A stretch of 64,000 nt of DNA from an uncultured Pelagibacteraceae bacterium (GTDB taxonomy: Bacteria; Pseudomonadota; Alphaproteobacteria; Pelagibacterales; Pelagibacteraceae), in the NCBI GenBank assembly GCA_902581445.1, contig CACHOG010000004.1, positions 1 to 64,000 on the forward strand, given 5' to 3'. Shown one piece after another: positions 53,831 to 64,000 of this stretch. The number at the start of each line of letters is the position of its first letter. Position 1 is the first letter of the stretch. The position numbers were made by a program, and so were the translations under genes. The notes below the pieces were generated by a model. That model ran no database searches and was not told the origin of the DNA. It saw nothing but the letters and a program-made list of their open reading frames with translations.

Positions 53831-56488
53831 TTATTTTTTTAATTGTGCTTGTGCAGCTGCAAGTCTTGCAACAGGCACTCTATAAGGTGAGCAAGAAACG
53901 TAATTAAGACCTGTGCTTGAACAAAAATTGATACTTTTTGGATCTCCGCCATGTTCTCCACAAATTCCTAATTTAAGTTTTTTATTTTGCTTTCTTCCTT
54001 TTAGAGTAGCAATTTCAATTAAATCTCCTACACCATCATCTATTGATATAAACGGATCTACATCAAATATTTTATTTTCAATATAATCATTTAAAAATTT
54101 ACCACTATCATCCCTACTAATACCAAATGTTGTTTGTGTTAGATCGTTTGTTCCAAAACTAAAAAAGTCGGCATGTTTAGCTATATCTTTAGCTTTTATC
54201 GCGGCTCTAGGTAATTCGATCATTGTACCTACTAAGTAATCTATTTTTGTTTTATTTTCTGCTTTTACTTGATCTGCAACTTTATCAACCAAATTTTTCA
54301 TTATTTCTATTTCAGCTTCGGTTGATACTAAAGGAATCATAATTTCTGGAATAATTGATTTAATTTTTTTATTTTTACATTCAATTAGAGCTTCAAAAAT
54401 TGCCCTGCATTGCATTTCATAAATCTCAGGAAAAGAAATAGCCAATCTACATCCTCTATGTCCCAACATTGGATTATGTTCATGTAACTCACCTATTCGT
54501 GACTCAATCTCTGTAACCGTTAATCCAAGTGCACCTGAAACATCTTTTATTTCTTTTTCATTTTTTGGTAAAAACTCATGTAGCGGTGGGTCCAAAAGTC
54601 TAACTGTAACTGGGAGGCCGTTCATTATTTTAAATATTTCTATAAAATCTTTCTTTTGATGTGGAAGTAGTTTTGCAAGAGCTTTATTTCTATCATTTGT
54701 TGTTTTAGACAATATCATTTCTCTAACTGACATAATTCTATCTTCATCAAAAAACATATGCTCTGTTCTACATAGTCCAATACCTTCTGCTCCAAAGTCT
54801 CTTGCTGTTTTAGTGTCAGTTGGAGTTTCTGAATTAGTTCTTACTTTCAGTTTCCTATAACTATCAGCCCAACTCATTAATTTTGAAAAATCACCTGATA
54901 TTTCTGGTTTGATTGTTTTAACTTCTCCCAATATTATTCTTCCACTGGAACCATCGATTGTTATTATTTCTCCTTCCGTGACTTGAATTTGATCAGTTTT
55001 AAATAATTTATTTTCGTAATCTATATTAATTTCACTTGATCCAGAAACACACGGTCTTCCCATGCCTCTTGCAACAACTGCAGCGTGACTGGTCATTCCT
55101 CCTCTAGAAGTTAAAATACCTTTAGCTGCATGCATGCCATGTATATCTTCTGGTGATGTTTCGACTCTAACTAAAATTGTATTTTGCATCATGCCATTAA
55201 GTCTTTCTGCCTCCTCTGATGAGAAAACTACCTTTCCACTAACTGCACCTGGGGATGCAGGCAATCCTTTTGCTATTACCTTAATTTCACTTTTTTCATC
55301 TAAAGTTGGATGGAGAAGTGTGTCCAAAGAATTAGGATCAATTCTCAAAATAGCTTCTTTTCTGGAAATTAATTTTTCTTTTACCATATCTACTGCAATT
55401 TTAACTGCTGACTTTGCTGTCCTTTTTCCAGATCTAGTTTGAAGCATCCAAAGTTTTTTATTTTCTACTGTAAACTCAACATCTTGCATATCTTTGTAGT
55501 GCTTTTCTAAAGTAGATAATATTTTTTTAAGTTGTTTAAATACTTTTGGCATAGTTTCTTCCATAGAGAATTTTTTTCCGCCAGAATTAATCCTTGCTTT
55601 TTTTGTGATATGTTGAGGTGTTCTTGTTCCCGCAACAACGTCTTCGCCTTGTGCATTGATTAAATATTCGCCGTATATTTCATTTTTTCCACTCGATGGA
55701 TCTCTCGTAAAAACTACTCCAGTAGCGCAGTCATCACCCATGTTACCAAAAACCATTGATTGAACATTTACTGCTGTACCCCAATCATCTGGTATATGAT
55801 TTATCTTTCTGTACACTTTAGCACGATGGCTTTGCCAAGATAAAAAGACAGCAGATATTGCTCCATTAAGTTGTTTATAAACATCTTGTGGGAATTCTTT
55901 ATTGGTCTTTTCTTTTACCACATTTTTAAAGTCACCAATTAATGCATCCCAGTCTCGCTCATCTAATTCAGTATCTAACAAAACTCCTTTTGTTAATTTA
56001 TAATTCTCAATTAACTCCTCAAAATTATAACTATCTACTCCAAGTACTACAGTCGAATACATTTGGATAAATCTTCTGTAACTATCTTTTGCGAACCTTT
56101 TATTTGAAGTTTTGTCAGCTAAAGCAATAACAGTTTTATCATTTAGACCTAAATTTAGTATCGTATCCATCATTCCTGGCATTGATACTCTTGCACCCGA
56201 TCTTACAGAGACTAATAAAGGATTTTTTAAATCTCCAAACTTTTTTTTTGTTTCTCTCTCGATTTGAGATAGCTGCCTACTAATTTTTTTTGCTATTTGT
56301 TTATTAAGCTGCCTGTTATTTTTATAAAATAAATGACAAACTTCAGTAGAAATTGTAAATCCAGGAGGAACTGGTAATCCCATTCTTCCCATTTGAGATA
56401 AATTAGCACCTTTTCCACCAAGAAAATTCTTTGGGTTTTTAATTTTTTTTGAAAACTTAGAATTAAAGTTTAAAATTAAGTCTTTCAT
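53831..56488 (-). CDS. ppdK: Pyruvate, phosphate dikinase
   Basis: An 885-residue enzyme interconverting pyruvate and phosphoenolpyruvate with ATP and Pi. The ATP-grasp N-terminal domain has SVRSGARVSMPGMMDTILNL, the central phosphohistidine is in GGMTSHAAVVARGMGRPC, and the C-terminal barrel has FFSFGTNDLTQTT and KLGICGEHGGDP. Length agrees with bacterial PPDK (about 875-890). It permits gluconeogenic PEP formation or pyrophosphate-linked glycolysis. It shares one base with the stop of glyS upstream. Confidence 0.97.
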   Translation of the reverse strand: MKDLILNFNSKFSKKIKNPKNFLGGKGANLSQMGRMGLPVPPGFTISTEVCHLFYKNNRQLNKQIAKKISRQLSQIERETKKKFGDLKNPLLVSVRSGARVSMPGMMDTILNLGLNDKTVIALADKTSNKRFAKDSYRRFIQMYSTVVLGVDSYNFEELIENYKLTKGVLLDTELDERDWDALIGDFKNVVKEKTNKEFPQDVYKQLNGAISAVFLSWQSHRAKVYRKINHIPDDWGTAVNVQSMVFGNMGDDCATGVVFTRDPSSGKNEIYGEYLINAQGEDVVAGTRTPQHITKKARINSGGKKFSMEETMPKVFKQLKKILSTLEKHYKDMQDVEFTVENKKLWMLQTRSGKRTAKSAVKIAVDMVKEKLISRKEAILRIDPNSLDTLLHPTLDEKSEIKVIAKGLPASPGAVSGKVVFSSEEAERLNGMMQNTILVRVETSPEDIHGMHAAKGILTSRGGMTSHAAVVARGMGRPCVSGSSEINIDYENKLFKTDQIQVTEGEIITIDGSSGRIILGEVKTIKPEISGDFSKLMSWADSYRKLKVRTNSETPTDTKTARDFGAEGIGLCRTEHMFFDEDRIMSVREMILSKTTNDRNKALAKLLPHQKKDFIEIFKIMNGLPVTVRLLDPPLHEFLPKNEKEIKDVSGALGLTVTEIESRIGELHEHNPMLGHRGCRLAISFPEIYEMQCRAIFEALIECKNKKIKSIIPEIMIPLVSTEAEIEIMKNLVDKVADQVKAENKTKIDYLVGTMIELPRAAIKAKDIAKHADFFSFGTNDLTQTTFGISRDDSGKFLNDYIENKIFDVDPFISIDDGVGDLIEIATLKGRKQNKKLKLGICGEHGGDPKSINFCSSTGLNYVSCSPYRVPVARLAAAQAQLKK

Positions 56489-58553
56489 TAGGCACTTTCA
56501 ATTTTAGAAAAATTAATATAATTTTCAAATGTTCTACAAAACATTTGAAGAAGTTCCAATCGATTTTTTCTAATTATTTCGTCATTGTCATTAACAATTA
56601 TATTATCAAAAAAAGCAAAAATTATGGGTTTTGCAGTCTTGAGATTATCAAGAGTCGTTTCATAATTCTCATCATTATCTATATTTGTAAAATATTTTTT
56701 TAATTCTTTTATTTTCTTGAATAAATTTTTTTCAAAATCATTTTTAAATATTCCGGGGTCAGCTGTATCTGCTAGTTCTAGTTTATTATCTTTTAATTCA
56801 TTCTCGATAATGTTCGATGCTCGTTTATAACTTGAAATAATATCTATTCCGCTTTCTTTATTTATAATTTTGTTTAAAGCAAAAGATTTTCTAAAAATTT
56901 CATTTATGTTATTAATATTTTTATTATTTAAGCTGGCATTAATTATGTCAGGTCTAATTGCTTTATCTTTCATGTAGTATTTTAATCTTTCTAACAGAAA
57001 TTCAGATAAATCATTTTGTACAGAAGCATTATCAAATTTATAATTTTGTTCTTGGTACAAAAGTAAAGAATAATTAATTAGATCTTTAATTCTAATATTT
57101 TTCTTATTTTCAAGTATTAGTCGGATTACACCTAATGCTGCTCTTCTTAAAGCAAATGGATCTTTTGAACTTGTAGGTTTTTGGTTTACACCAAAGAAAC
57201 CAACTAATGTATCCAATTTGTCGGTTAATGAAAGACCAAGACTAAAAGGTTTTGTTGGAACTTTGCTTTCGAGTGAATTAGGTAAATAATGTTCTTTTAT
57301 CGCGAGAGAAACATCTTTATCAAAACCTTGCGACTCAGCAAAGTAACCTCCCATCACACCTTGAAGTTCTGGAAATTCTCCCACAATATCTGAGAGTAGA
57401 TCAGTTTTGCAGATAGAGCATGAAATTTCAATTTTATCTTTACTGATTAAAAGTTCATCTGAAATTACTCCACCTAATTTTCTCATTCTTTGAATTTTAT
57501 CAAAATAAGTCCCTAACCCTTTAAAATAATTCATACTTTTAAGTTTTGACACTTGTTTAAATAAATTTTGATTTTTGTTTTTATGCCAAAAAAATTCAGC
57601 ATCATTTAATCTTGCTTCTACTACTCTTTCATTGCCTGCCTTAATATAACCTTTAATATCTTTATTATTTGCAACAACAAAAAACTGATTTGTAATATTT
57701 CCTTTTCTGTCTAAAGTATGAAAATATTTTTGATGATGCTGCATTGTAATTACAAGGATTTCTTTTGGCATAGATAAAAAGCGTTTATCAAATTGACATA
57801 ACAAAATATTAGGCTGATCAACTAAATCAGTCACTTCACTCAAAAGCTTTTCATTAATTTCAATGTGAATATTATTTTTTTTAGAATTTCTAATTAGCTC
57901 TTTTTCAATTATTGATTTACGTATATTTTGGTCAATCGTTATGTTTAATTTTTTTAAAGAATCTATGTATGATTTATAATTTTTTACTATTTTTTTTTTA
58001 TCCTCAAATTCTTTATCTAGTATTATAAAATTACAACTTTTTAAATGATGGTAAGCAAATTCAATGAACTTACTATCAAAAATAGCAATTAATGATTTTA
58101 GAGGTCTACCCCATTGTAAATTGTGGTCTGACCACCTCATAGAGTTTTTCCAATCAATTTGGTCTAAAATTGCAGGTATTTCTTTTTCAAGTACATCTTT
58201 AGTATTTATTTTTTCTTTAGGTTTTAAAAAGAAGTAAAATTCTCCCTTTTCTGTTTTTTTTTGTAAACTTCTTTTTCAGTAATATTATTTGATCTTAAAA
58301 AACCATCTAGTGCTTCTTTTGGTGATTTTGTACTTGGACCTCGCTTCTCTTCTTTTTCAAAAATAATTTGTTTACTTAATCCATCAAAAAATATTACCAA
58401 TCTATTTGGTACAGAATAGACTTTGCTACTTTTATATTTTATTTTTTTTTCCTCAAATAATTTTTTAAAATTATAAGATAAAGAATTTCTTGCATCATTT
58501 TGTAATTTTGCTGGTATCTCTTCTGTAAAAACTTCTAAAAAAAATTCAGACAT
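56488..58553 (-). pseudogene. glyS: Glycyl-tRNA synthetase beta subunit, interrupted by a one-base frameshift
   Basis: The beta subunit (about 690 residues) partners the GlyQ alpha subunit to charge tRNA-Gly. The frame starts at 58553 (MSEFFLEVFTEEIPAKLQ; an upstream ATG at 58577 is less likely) and stops at 58224, while the remainder, from IDWKNSMRWSDHNLQWGRP onward, runs in another frame to 56488. The switch lies at a run of nine A on the coding strand (plus-strand T run 58254-58262). Adding one A restores TEKGEFYFFLKPKEKIN and a 688-residue protein, matching the family length. As glyQ is intact and no second synthetase is present, a sequencing error or transcriptional slippage is likelier than real loss. 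Confidence 0.85.
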
Positions 58554-58555
58554 TT

Positions 58556-59437
58556 TTAAGTTTGACTTTTTAACCAAATTTCAGCTGCGCCTTTTGTTAT
58601 TTCTCTTATTCTTGATATATATTCAGCTCTTTGAGCAACACTAATTACACCTCGTGCATCTAAAATATTAAAAATATGACTTGCCTTTAGACACTGGTCA
58701 TAAGCTGGTAATGAAACGTTATTTTCAGTAAGCATCTTAGCTTCTTTTTCAATCATATCAAAAATTTTAAAAAGATTTTCTGTATTTGCTAATTCGAAAT
58801 TATAAGTGGAGAATTCCTTCTCCGCTTGATGAAATACATCTCTATATTTAACATCTTCATTGTTCCATATTAAATCATAAACATTTTTTTTCTGTTGAGT
58901 GAACATGCACAACCTTTCTAAACCATATGTAAGTTCCACAGACACAGGTTTGCATTCAAAGCCTGCCATTTGTTGAAAGTACGTAAATTGAGTTATCTCC
59001 ATTCCATCGCACCAAACTTCCCAACCAAGTCCTGCTGCACCTAATGTCGGACTTTCCCAGTCATCTTCTACAAAACGAATATCATGCTCTTTGTGATTAA
59101 TGCCTATAGTATTTAAACTATTTAAATAAAGTTTTTTTATATTTTTTGGTGATGGTTTTATAATAACTTGAAATTGGTAGTAATGTTGAAGTCTATTGGG
59201 ATTATCACCATATCTTCCATCAGTTGGTCTTCTTGAAGGTTGAACATATGCTGCTTTCCAAGGTTTTGATCCCAATGATCTAAGTGTTGTTGCTGGGTGA
59301 AATGTGCCTGCTCCTACCTCAATGTCATAGGGTTGTAAAATTATACAGCCTTGCTTACTCCAATATTTTTGAAGATTCAAAATAGTATCTTGAAAAGTTT
59401 GAAATTTTGGTTGTTTCTTTTTTTTTTTAGAAACCAT
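58556..59437 (-). CDS. glyQ: Glycyl-tRNA synthetase alpha subunit
   Basis: A 293-residue class II catalytic subunit. [20 protein letters not shown], then [32 protein letters not shown] and the acceptor region [19 protein letters not shown] are highly conserved. It makes glycyl-adenylate and pairs with GlyS. It overlaps the S49 peptidase gene by 11 bases and glyS begins three bases after its stop, so the three genes form an operon with glyS and ppdK downstream. Confidence 0.97.
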   Translation of the reverse strand: MVSKKKKKQPKFQTFQDTILNLQKYWSKQGCIILQPYDIEVGAGTFHPATTLRSLGSKPWKAAYVQPSRRPTDGRYGDNPNRLQHYYQFQVIIKPSPKNIKKLYLNSLNTIGINHKEHDIRFVEDDWESPTLGAAGLGWEVWCDGMEITQFTYFQQMAGFECKPVSVELTYGLERLCMFTQQKKNVYDLIWNNEDVKYRDVFHQAEKEFSTYNFELANTENLFKIFDMIEKEAKMLTENNVSLPAYDQCLKASHIFNILDARGVISVAQRAEYISRIREITKGAAEIWLKSQT

Positions 59438-60233
59438 ATCTTTGCCAGATAGATCTTTCTTCTAAAATATTTATCACTTGTTCTGTACTGCTTTCTGAAG
59501 ATAGTTTTCTAGCTAACCAACCTTTTGCTTTCTCGAATTTCTTTATTACGACATCATCACCAAATTTTTCTTTTAATATCTGATCTGCATTTCCAATTCC
59601 ATCTACAAGACCTAACTCTTTGGCTTTTCTTCCTGACCAAAACTCACCAGAAAAGAGTTCTATGCCCATATCTTTTTTTAGTTTTGTTCCTCTACTTTTT
59701 TCAACAACTTCAATAAAATCTTTATGAAGATCTAATTGTATATTTTTAAGCCTTTCGATATCTTCATCTTTTTCTTTCATGAAAGGATCAAGTGTACTTT
59801 TATTTTTACCAGCAGTATAAACACGTCTTTGAACACCTATTTTACTTATTAGCTCAGTAAATCCAAAAGATGAGTATATAACTCCAATGGAGCCTATAAT
59901 GGAGCTTTGGTTTGCATAAATTTCATCTCCACAACATGCAATTAGATATCCCCCAGATGCAGCAACATCCTCAGCAAATATTATTACCTTTTTTTTGTGC
60001 CTCTTTGCTTGTTGTTTCACATAATCATGAATGAGATGAGACTGAACCGGCGAACCACCTGGAGAATTAATTGATATTGCAACAGCTGGAGATTTTTTTA
60101 AAGAGAATGCTTTTTTAATAATTTCCTCTTGACCTGCAAAATCTATTCCTTGCTTAAACTTTCCAACATTACCTATTACACCATTTAGTTTTATGTGAGG
60201 TATAATTTTTTTTTTTTTGAAAATTGAAAACAT
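59427..60233 (-). CDS. sppA: Signal peptide peptidase SppA-like S49 peptidase
   Basis: A 268-residue S49-family serine peptidase with the [16 protein letters not shown] loop and catalytic Ser93 in [21 protein letters not shown], followed by GSIGVIYSS and a Lys-containing [10 protein letters not shown] segment. Members degrade remnant signal peptides at the inner membrane; the short length matches the SohB/half-SppA type rather than the 600-residue E. coli SppA. There is no clear N-terminal membrane anchor after MFSIFKKKK. It overlaps glyQ and faces ispB divergently. Confidence 0.88.
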   Translation of the reverse strand: MFSIFKKKKIIPHIKLNGVIGNVGKFKQGIDFAGQEEIIKKAFSLKKSPAVAISINSPGGSPVQSHLIHDYVKQQAKRHKKKVIIFAEDVAASGGYLIACCGDEIYANQSSIIGSIGVIYSSFGFTELISKIGVQRRVYTAGKNKSTLDPFMKEKDEDIERLKNIQLDLHKDFIEVVEKSRGTKLKKDMGIELFSGEFWSGRKAKELGLVDGIGNADQILKEKFGDDVVIKKFEKAKGWLARKLSSESSTEQVINILEERSIWQRYGF

Positions 60234-60342
60234 ATGTATGCTTATAAAATTTATGATTAAATATAAAGTCTCCTTATAGTTGAAGATTAAGGTGCGTCAA
60301 TTGTTAAGTATAATAAAGTAATATATATAATACTTTAAATTT

Positions 60343-61356
60343 ATGGGAACAGTTGTCCAACTTAAAAACAAGATAAATAATTCTTATTTAGACCTAAAAA
60401 GCTCTGTTGAGGATAAATTAGTTTTAGTTGAGGAGAGAATTAAAACTAAGCTTATAAGTAAAGTAGATCTGGTTGAAAAAATGACCAAATATCATTTAGA
60501 CACTAGAGGTAAAAGACTAAGAGCTTTGTTAACGTTAGGATCATCTAAACTATGCGGTTATGAAAAAGGCACCAGAGATGTAAACCTTGCTGCCTGTGTT
60601 GAACTTATCCATGCGGCTACACTTATGCACGATGATGTAATTGATAATGGAGATTTAAGAAGAGGAAAAAAAACATTAAATAAAATATGGGGCAACCAAT
60701 CATCTATATTAGTTGGAGACTATTTATTGAGCAGATGTTTTGAGATGATGGTTGAGGATGGAGATCAAGAAGTTTTAAAACTTTTATCTTCAACATCAGC
60801 TGAAATTTCACAGGGAGAAGTTTTACAGCTACAACATAATGGAGAAATTGATATGTTAGAAGAAACTTATTTAAAAATAATATCTTCGAAGACAGCGTCT
60901 CTATTTGCTGCAGCAACAAAAGTTGGTGCAATTTTATCAAATCAAGAAAATAAAGTTAAAGACGCTTTAGAATTTTACGGAAAAAATTTAGGGCTTACGT
61001 TTCAAATTGCAGATGATACTTTAGATTATAACTCAGAACTCAAATTATTTGGAAAAGAAATTGGAAATGACTTTTTCGAAGGTAAAGTTACATTGCCCAT
61101 CATTTTGTTAAATCAAAAAGCAAATGTAGATGAAAAAAAAGATATTAAAAATTGTTTTTTAAGCCACGTAAGATCAGAAAGTGATTTCAAAAGTATTCTA
61201 GGTCTAATAAAGAAATATGATATTATCAATGATTGTTATTTAAAAGCAGAATACTTTATAGGTTTATCGTCTAATTCGCTCAGTATATTTCCAGATAAAA
61301 AAGAAAAAGAAATTCTTAAAAAATTAACTTCATTTAGTTTAGAAAGAAATTTTTAG
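60343..61356 (+). CDS. ispB: Polyprenyl diphosphate synthase (octaprenyl type)
   Basis: A 337-residue trans-isoprenyl synthase building the long side chain of ubiquinone. The first aspartate-rich motif is LMHDDVIDNGDLRRGKKT and the second is FQIADDTLDYN, with LRALLTLGSSKLCGYE upstream. A residue pattern with small residues before the first motif fits long-chain products. TATAAT-like bases at 60326-60331 lie 11 bases before the ATG. Its TAG interlocks with the stop of pdxH. Confidence 0.93.
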   Translation: MGTVVQLKNKINNSYLDLKSSVEDKLVLVEERIKTKLISKVDLVEKMTKYHLDTRGKRLRALLTLGSSKLCGYEKGTRDVNLAACVELIHAATLMHDDVIDNGDLRRGKKTLNKIWGNQSSILVGDYLLSRCFEMMVEDGDQEVLKLLSSTSAEISQGEVLQLQHNGEIDMLEETYLKIISSKTASLFAAATKVGAILSNQENKVKDALEFYGKNLGLTFQIADDTLDYNSELKLFGKEIGNDFFEGKVTLPIILLNQKANVDEKKDIKNCFLSHVRSESDFKSILGLIKKYDIINDCYLKAEYFIGLSSNSLSIFPDKKEKEILKKLTSFSLERNF

Positions 61357-61979
61357 GGACTTAATAAAACTTTTTTCCAACTTTTATCTCCTGATTTTAT
61401 ATACTTTAGTCTTTGATGGATTCTATTATCTCCATCTAACCAAAATTCAATTTCGTTTGGTGAAAGACACCACCCTGACCAATAGTCTGGTCTTGGAACT
61501 TTTTTTTCATCAGGAAACTTTTTCTTAAAACTTTGAATCGAATCGTATAATTCTTCTCTATTTTTCAAAACTGTACTTTGATTAGAGGCCCAAGCACCAA
61601 TACGACTTCCGTATGCTCTACTATTATAGTAATCATCAGCCTCTTTGTTTGAAACGTTTGATATAGATCCAACTATTCTTATTTGTCTTAATAAACTTTT
61701 CCAGTGGAAACACATTGATGCACTAGGGTTATTTTTTAAATCACCACTTTTCTTACTATTAAGATTTGTGTAAAAAACAAATCCTTTATCACTAAAACCT
61801 TTAAGAAGTACCATTCTGACATTCGGAACTCCGCTTTTATTTGCTGTGCCTAGCGCTAAGGCATTTGGATCATTTATTTCTGACTTTTTCGCTTCATTAA
61901 ACCATTCCTCAAATAACTTAAATGGATCATCTAATTCACCAAAACATTTATCAAGACCTAAAGAGTTTTTTTGATTCAT
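61353..61979 (-). CDS. pdxH: Pyridoxamine 5'-phosphate oxidase
   Basis: A 208-residue FMN enzyme that oxidises pyridoxamine or pyridoxine phosphate to pyridoxal phosphate. Conserved parts are [33 protein letters not shown], then [12 protein letters not shown] and the C-terminal [11 protein letters not shown]. Length equals E. coli PdxH (218). It needs a B6 precursor from elsewhere; no de novo pdxA/J genes are in the window. It is divergent from aroC with 33 bases between starts. Confidence 0.95.
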   Translation of the reverse strand: MNQKNSLGLDKCFGELDDPFKLFEEWFNEAKKSEINDPNALALGTANKSGVPNVRMVLLKGFSDKGFVFYTNLNSKKSGDLKNNPSASMCFHWKSLLRQIRIVGSISNVSNKEADDYYNSRAYGSRIGAWASNQSTVLKNREELYDSIQSFKKKFPDEKKVPRPDYWSGWCLSPNEIEFWLDGDNRIHQRLKYIKSGDKSWKKVLLSP

Positions 61980-62012
61980 AATTTAAACAAAATAATCTAT
62001 ATATTATATTTT

Positions 62013-63098
62013 ATGTCATTTAACACATTTGGAAAGATATTTCGATTCACCACATGGGGAGAGTCTCATGGTCCAGCAATAGGCTGTGTCGTGGATGGTT
62101 GTCCTCCTAATGTAAGTATAAATGAGGCTGATATCCAAAAAGAATTAAATAAAAGAAAACCTGGACAATCTAAGTTCACTACCCAAAGAAAAGAAGATGA
62201 TAAAGTAAATATTTTGTCAGGAGTTTTTGAAGGTAAAACAACAGGTACTCCAATATCGATGATTATTTATAATAGGGATATGAAATCTAGAGATTATGAA
62301 ACAATAAAAAATAAATTTCGTCCTGGTCATGCTGATTTCACATATTTCAAAAAATATGGAATAAGAGATTATAGAGGTGGTGGTAGACAGTCGGCTAGAG
62401 AAACAGCTTCTAGAGTAGCAGCTGGGGCAATAGCGAAAAAAGTTTTAGAAAAAAAAATTGGAAAAAAATATAATGTTAAAGGTGCAGTTACTCAATTAGG
62501 AATTCTTGGTTGTGATATAAAAAAATGGGATGATAAGTTTATTTCAAAAAACCCTTTTTTCTGCCCAGATAAATCAATTTTAAAACTATGGGAAAAATAC
62601 TTATTAAGTATTAGAAAAGCTGGGTCCTCTTGCGGAGCAATAATTGAAGTTAGAGCAAGAGGTGTTCCAGTGGGTTTGGGAGCTCCTATTTACTCAAAAT
62701 TAGATATGGATCTTGCATCAGCAATGATGAGTATAAATGCAGTTAAGGGAGTTAATATTGGATCTGGAATGAACTCAGCGCAATTAACTGGAGAACAAAA
62801 TTCAGACGAGATATCTCAGACAGGTAATAAAACTAAGTTTGACTCTAACAATGCTGGAGGAATACTTGGGGGAATTTCCTCTGGTCAAGAAATTACCGTA
62901 TCTTTTGCTGTGAAACCAACTTCATCAATTTTAACAAGTAGAAAAACAATAGATCGGTTTGGAAAAAATACGTCTATCTCTGTAAAAGGTAGGCATGATC
63001 CTTGTGTAGGTATTAGGGCAGTGCCAATTGGAGAAGCTATGATGCATTGTGTATTACTGGATCATTACTTAATGCATAATGCTCAATGCAATAGTTAA
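62013..63098 (+). CDS. aroC: Chorismate synthase
   Basis: A 361-residue reduced-flavin enzyme making chorismate from EPSP at the end of the shikimate pathway. [17 protein letters not shown] near the start, [33 protein letters not shown] and the C-terminal [18 protein letters not shown] are hallmark motifs. The frame opens at 61971, but 62013 is chosen: it begins MSFNTFGK as in other AroC proteins and the longer form would overlap pdxH. TATATT hexamers lie just upstream (62000-62010). Confidence 0.96.
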   Translation: MSFNTFGKIFRFTTWGESHGPAIGCVVDGCPPNVSINEADIQKELNKRKPGQSKFTTQRKEDDKVNILSGVFEGKTTGTPISMIIYNRDMKSRDYETIKNKFRPGHADFTYFKKYGIRDYRGGGRQSARETASRVAAGAIAKKVLEKKIGKKYNVKGAVTQLGILGCDIKKWDDKFISKNPFFCPDKSILKLWEKYLLSIRKAGSSCGAIIEVRARGVPVGLGAPIYSKLDMDLASAMMSINAVKGVNIGSGMNSAQLTGEQNSDEISQTGNKTKFDSNNAGGILGGISSGQEITVSFAVKPTSSILTSRKTIDRFGKNTSISVKGRHDPCVGIRAVPIGEAMMHCVLLDHYLMHNAQCNS

Positions 63099-64000
63099 TT
63101 ACTTTTTTTTACAACAACTTTAGAATTTATAGTATCTAATATCTTATTTTCTATATTAGTAGCGTCTAACCCTGCGTATTTATACATTAAATCAGGTTTA
63201 TCATGATCTATAAATCTGTCAGGCAAAAACATTGATCTAAACTTTAATTTACTATCAAGCAAATTTTTTTCATTCAAAAATTGTGCAACATGTGAACCAA
63301 AACCTCCTATAGATCCTTCCTCAATAGTTATCAATGCTTCATGGTCCGTAGCTATTTGCCAAATTAAATTTTCATCTAAAGGTTTAACAAATCTAGCATC
63401 AACTAAAGTTAAGTTAATACCTTTTTTTATTAAATTTTCTCTAGCAATTAAACACTCATTTAATCTTGCACCAAAATTAATTAAAGCTATATTTTTACCT
63501 TCTTTAATAATTCTTCCTTTTCCTATTTCAAGTTTCTCATTTAAATTTGGAAGTTCTATACCAATTCCATTTCCTCTTGGGTATCTAAAAGCTGATGGCC
63601 TATCATTGATATCAATTGACGTATTTATCATTTTTACTAACTCAGACTCATCACTTGCAGCCATTACAACAAAATTAGGAAGTGTCGATAAATAAGTAAT
63701 ATCAAATGATCCAGCATGTGTTGGTCCATCAGCGCCAACAAGTCCAGCTCGGTCTATTGCAAATCTAACTGGCAAACTCTGAATTGCTACATCATGAACA
63801 ACTTGATCATATGCTCTTTGAAGAAATGTAGAATAAATTGCAGCATACGGCTTAAATCCCTCTGTTGCTAATCCAGCTGCAAATGTAACTGCGTGCTGCT
63901 CTGCAATACCTACATCAAACATTCTTGATGGAAATTTCTTACCAAAAATATCCATCCCAGTCCCTGATGGCATTGCAGCAGTAATTCCAATTATTTTACT
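63095..64000 (-). CDS. dxs: 1-deoxy-D-xylulose-5-phosphate synthase, C-terminal part (partial)
   Basis: The visible 302 residues are the C-terminal half of DXS, the first enzyme of the MEP isoprenoid pathway, and the frame stays open to the window edge ([16 protein letters not shown]). [16 protein letters not shown] with the Glu of the thiamine-diphosphate site, [32 protein letters not shown] and [18 protein letters not shown] are typical of the pyrimidine-binding and transketolase C-terminal domains. The gene continues beyond base 64000. Its TAA interlocks with the aroC stop. Confidence 0.95.
   Translation of the reverse strand, partial: SKIIGITAAMPSGTGMDIFGKKFPSRMFDVGIAEQHAVTFAAGLATEGFKPYAAIYSTFLQRAYDQVVHDVAIQSLPVRFAIDRAGLVGADGPTHAGSFDITYLSTLPNFVVMAASDESELVKMINTSIDINDRPSAFRYPRGNGIGIELPNLNEKLEIGKGRIIKEGKNIALINFGARLNECLIARENLIKKGINLTLVDARFVKPLDENLIWQIATDHEALITIEEGSIGGFGSHVAQFLNEKNLLDSKLKFRSMFLPDRFIDHDKPDLMYKYAGLDATNIENKILDTINSKVVVKKSN

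Noticed and set aside
56488..58140. The 550-codon part of glyS as a separate gene starting at MRWSDHNLQW
   Set aside because: The ATG is in the middle of a conserved glyS region, and coding sequence continues upstream in frame to the poly-A run, so this is a frameshifted single gene.

Overview
The window is AT-rich, extremely gene-dense alphaproteobacterial DNA that looks like a SAR11 (Candidatus Pelagibacter-type) genome. The main pointers are a proteorhodopsin gene next to a 2Fe-2S ferredoxin and a ferredoxin reductase, a tandem glycine riboswitch in front of gcvT, an NAD-dependent formate dehydrogenase, a pyruvate phosphate dikinase, many short or overlapping gene junctions, and no mobile elements, rRNA or CRISPR. 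Taxonomy is inferred from gene content and order, not from a database search.

Layout. 1-7 kb: a small hypothetical gene, a glycine amidinotransferase-family enzyme, a DMT exporter, an IscU/SufU-like scaffold with an HPP membrane protein, formate dehydrogenase, a DAO-type flavoenzyme and TspO. 6.3-10.8 kb: a lipid-modification-like cluster (SDR, DUF3833 lipoprotein, cyclopropane synthase-like methyltransferase, DUF1365, flavin amine oxidase). 10.8-15.3 kb: gcvT-gcvH-gcvP under a tandem glycine riboswitch. 15.3-20.4 kb: 5-oxoproline use (pxpC, pxpB, divergent pxpA), a DMT transporter, two secreted TPR paralogues and a TerC protein. 20.4-28.5 kb: panB, guaA, guaB, rlmE, a glycosyltransferase, pssA, psd and icd. 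28.5-37.3 kb: alaS, recA, tolC, a glycerate-kinase-like gene, two GFA proteins and umuDC. 37.3-44.2 kb: two secreted polysaccharide-lyase-like proteins, a TauD dioxygenase, an ammonium transporter fused to a PP2C/SpoIIE phosphatase, and a glycosyltransferase cluster with an unlisted 41-codon membrane peptide. 44.3-51.9 kb: a zinc-site-degenerate DksA, GST, ferredoxin reductase, ferredoxin, proteorhodopsin, prpE, pyrC, ygfZ and tRNA-Leu(GAG). 52-64 kb: nadA, nadC, ppdK, glyS (frameshifted), glyQ, an S49 peptidase, a polyprenyl synthase, pdxH, aroC and the C-terminal part of dxs.

How it fits together. Glycine and one-carbon metabolism recur (gcvTHP with its riboswitch, formate dehydrogenase, DAO oxidase, amidinotransferase, glycyl-tRNA synthetase). 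A LexA-type SOS unit is visible: recA and umuDC share a long, nearly identical operator element around GAAC-N7-GWAC. The most unusual protein is the Amt-phosphatase fusion. At the level of genome architecture, six of eleven convergent gene pairs interlock their two stop codons in exactly four bases (YTAR), two divergent pairs share tiny symmetric promoters, and several genes have a -10-like hexamer only 5-6 bases before ATG, suggesting leaderless transcripts.

No stretch longer than 300 bases lacks a gene. All functions are read from sequence motifs and memory of protein families; nothing was searched or computed.
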